Positions 63,253 to 64,000 of a stretch of 64,000 nt of DNA are shown here, piece after piece (the stretch's first letter is position 1; each line of letters starts with the position of its first letter). This stretch comes from Myceligenerans crystallogenes. Its GTDB lineage: Bacteria > Actinomycetota > Actinomycetes > Actinomycetales > Cellulomonadaceae. The stretch covers positions 62,001 through 126,000 of the forward strand of contig NZ_BAAANL010000005.1 of the NCBI RefSeq assembly GCF_039529775.1, given 5' to 3'. The notes under the pieces were generated by a model. The model was not told the origin of the DNA. It saw nothing but the letters and a program-made list of their open reading frames with translations, and searched no databases. Made by a program: the position numbers and the translations under genes.

Positions 63253-63534
63253 ATGCTGACCGCCATCGTCCTCATCGACGCCGAGACCGCCCGCATCCCC
63301 GAGGTGGCCGAGGCCGTCACGAACATCCCCGGCGTGACCGAGGTCTTCTCCGTGACCGGGAAGGTCGATCTCGTCGCCATCGTCCGCGTGCACGAGCACG
63401 AGGAGCTGGCCGGCGTCGTCGCCGACCACGTGAACAAGGTCCCGGGCATCACCCGCACGGAGACCCTGATCGCCTTCCGCGCCTACTCGAGCAAGGACCT
63501 GGAACAGGCCTTCGCGCTCGGCCTGGACGACTGA
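63253..63534 (+). CDS. Stand-alone Lrp/AsnC ligand-binding (RAM) domain protein
   Basis: 93 aa from ATG 63253; TACGAT lies six bases upstream and GAGG between, so leaderless or a short-leader mRNA is possible. Residues 4-75 are the RAM domain of Lrp/AsnC regulators (ARIPEVAEAVTNIPGVTEVF; VHEHEELAGVVADHVNKVPG), without the DNA-binding half. Such proteins bind amino acids and may modulate other regulators. A strong terminator separates it from the SOD gene. Confidence 0.88.
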   Translation: MLTAIVLIDAETARIPEVAEAVTNIPGVTEVFSVTGKVDLVAIVRVHEHEELAGVVADHVNKVPGITRTETLIAFRAYSSKDLEQAFALGLDD

Positions 63535-63550
63535 GCTCTCGGGCACGAAA

Positions 63551-63591
63551 CGGTCCCCCGGGCCGCGGGTGACCCGCGGCCCGGGGGACCG
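63551..63591. terminator. Bidirectional terminator, 19-bp perfect stem
   Basis: CGGTCCCCCGGGCCGCGGG (63551-63569) is the exact complement of 63573-63591, with a 3-nt loop, between convergent genes. Confidence 0.93.
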
Positions 63592-63613
63592 GTTGACGCG
63601 CTGGGCCGCAGGC

Positions 63614-64000
63614 TCAGACCGTGACGGCCGGGATGATCAGGCCCGAGGTCTGGGTCTTCGCGCGGGCGAGGCGCTCCGAGGCGTCAGCCCAGTTGACGAT
63701 GTTCCACCAGGCCTTGATGTAGTCCGGGCGGACGTTGAGGTAGTCCAGGTAGTACGCGTGCTCCCAGCAGTCGAGCAGCACGATCGGCGTGAGGCCCATC
63801 GGGATGTTGCCCTGCTGGTCGAAGAGCTGGACGATGACGAGCTTCTCGCCGATGGAGTCCCAGGCCAGGATGGCCCAGCCGGAGCCCTGCACCGTCGTGG
63901 CGACCGCGGTGAAGTGCGCCTTGAACTTCTCGAACGAACCGAAGTGCTCGTCGATCGCCGTGGCGATCTCACCCTCGGGCTCGCCGCCGCCCTGGGGGGA
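63614..64000 (-). CDS. sodA: Superoxide dismutase (Fe/Mn type), N-terminus beyond the window
   Basis: The frame enters from the right edge (codon boundary at 64000) and ends at 63614, giving the last 128 residues. EHFGSFEKFKAHFTAVATTVQGSGWA and the metal-ligand block LLDCWEHAYYLDY (Asp and His) are diagnostic of Fe/Mn superoxide dismutases, followed by NVRPDYIKAWWNIVNW. It converts superoxide to peroxide and oxygen. Metal cannot be told from this part alone; the first two His ligands lie beyond the window. Confidence 0.95.
   Translation of the reverse strand, partial: SPQGGGEPEGEIATAIDEHFGSFEKFKAHFTAVATTVQGSGWAILAWDSIGEKLVIVQLFDQQGNIPMGLTPIVLLDCWEHAYYLDYLNVRPDYIKAWWNIVNWADASERLARAKTQTSGLIIPAVTV

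Overview
The window is 64 kb of very GC-rich actinobacterial chromosome. GTG starts are common, leaderless genes with a TANNNT hexamer 6-7 nt before the start codon recur, and the gene set (HrdB-like principal sigma factor beside a ParE-type topoisomerase subunit and a DUF7455 zinc-ribbon protein, Rv2175c/PknL pair, class II DAHP synthase, PPi-type phosphofructokinase, MsiK-less sugar ABC operon) points to Micrococcales, probably Promicromonosporaceae or Cellulomonadaceae. The taxon is an inference from gene content; no rRNA or tRNA gene was seen.

Layout. 1-7.9 kb: a WXG100 protein cut by the window edge, a membrane Ser/Thr kinase, an MFS transporter, a secreted lipase, a secreted ricin-domain pectate lyase, and a coupled DUF4430 lipoprotein/DUF6580 membrane protein pair. 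7.9-14 kb: information core with parE, the DUF7455 protein, a SpoIID-domain secreted protein and sigA. 14.4-30.8 kb: mostly housekeeping genes (SDR/TetR pair, Usp, DUF4192, polyprenyl synthetase, Rv2175c-like protein and PknL-like kinase, lgt, class II DAHP synthase, PPi-phosphofructokinase, PlsC-like acyltransferase, acyl-CoA ligase, ROK glucokinase, SRPBCC protein).

30.9-48.8 kb holds the most interesting part: a LuxR-type regulator facing a leftward run of nineteen tightly packed, mostly overlapping genes (48804 down to 31234) that looks like one translationally coupled operon. It encodes a dissociated (type II) reducing polyketide/fatty-acid-like synthase: two carrier-protein domains (one in frame with a phosphopantetheinyl transferase), three ketosynthases with intact Cys-His-His sites, three Cys-less ketosynthase partners (one fused to its ketosynthase), a ketoreductase, a double-hotdog dehydratase, a FabI/FabL-like enoyl reductase, a second double-hotdog protein, three alpha/beta hydrolases, a kappa-GST/HCCA-isomerase-like protein and a P450. 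In the middle sit three small genes that read as a complete TusB/TusD/TusC (DsrH/DsrE/DsrF) sulfur-relay set. A sulfur-transfer complex wired into a type II polyketide operon is the best candidate here for an undescribed system; a sulfur-containing polyene or lipid product is a hypothesis.

48.9-64 kb: two secreted proteins (a lipoprotein and an I36-type peptidase inhibitor), a DEDDh exonuclease/GIY-YIG protein, a MacAB-like export set with an accessory lipoprotein, a mannitol-type ABC uptake operon with a polyol dehydrogenase and DeoR regulator, a stand-alone Lrp/AsnC RAM-domain protein, and a superoxide dismutase cut by the right edge.
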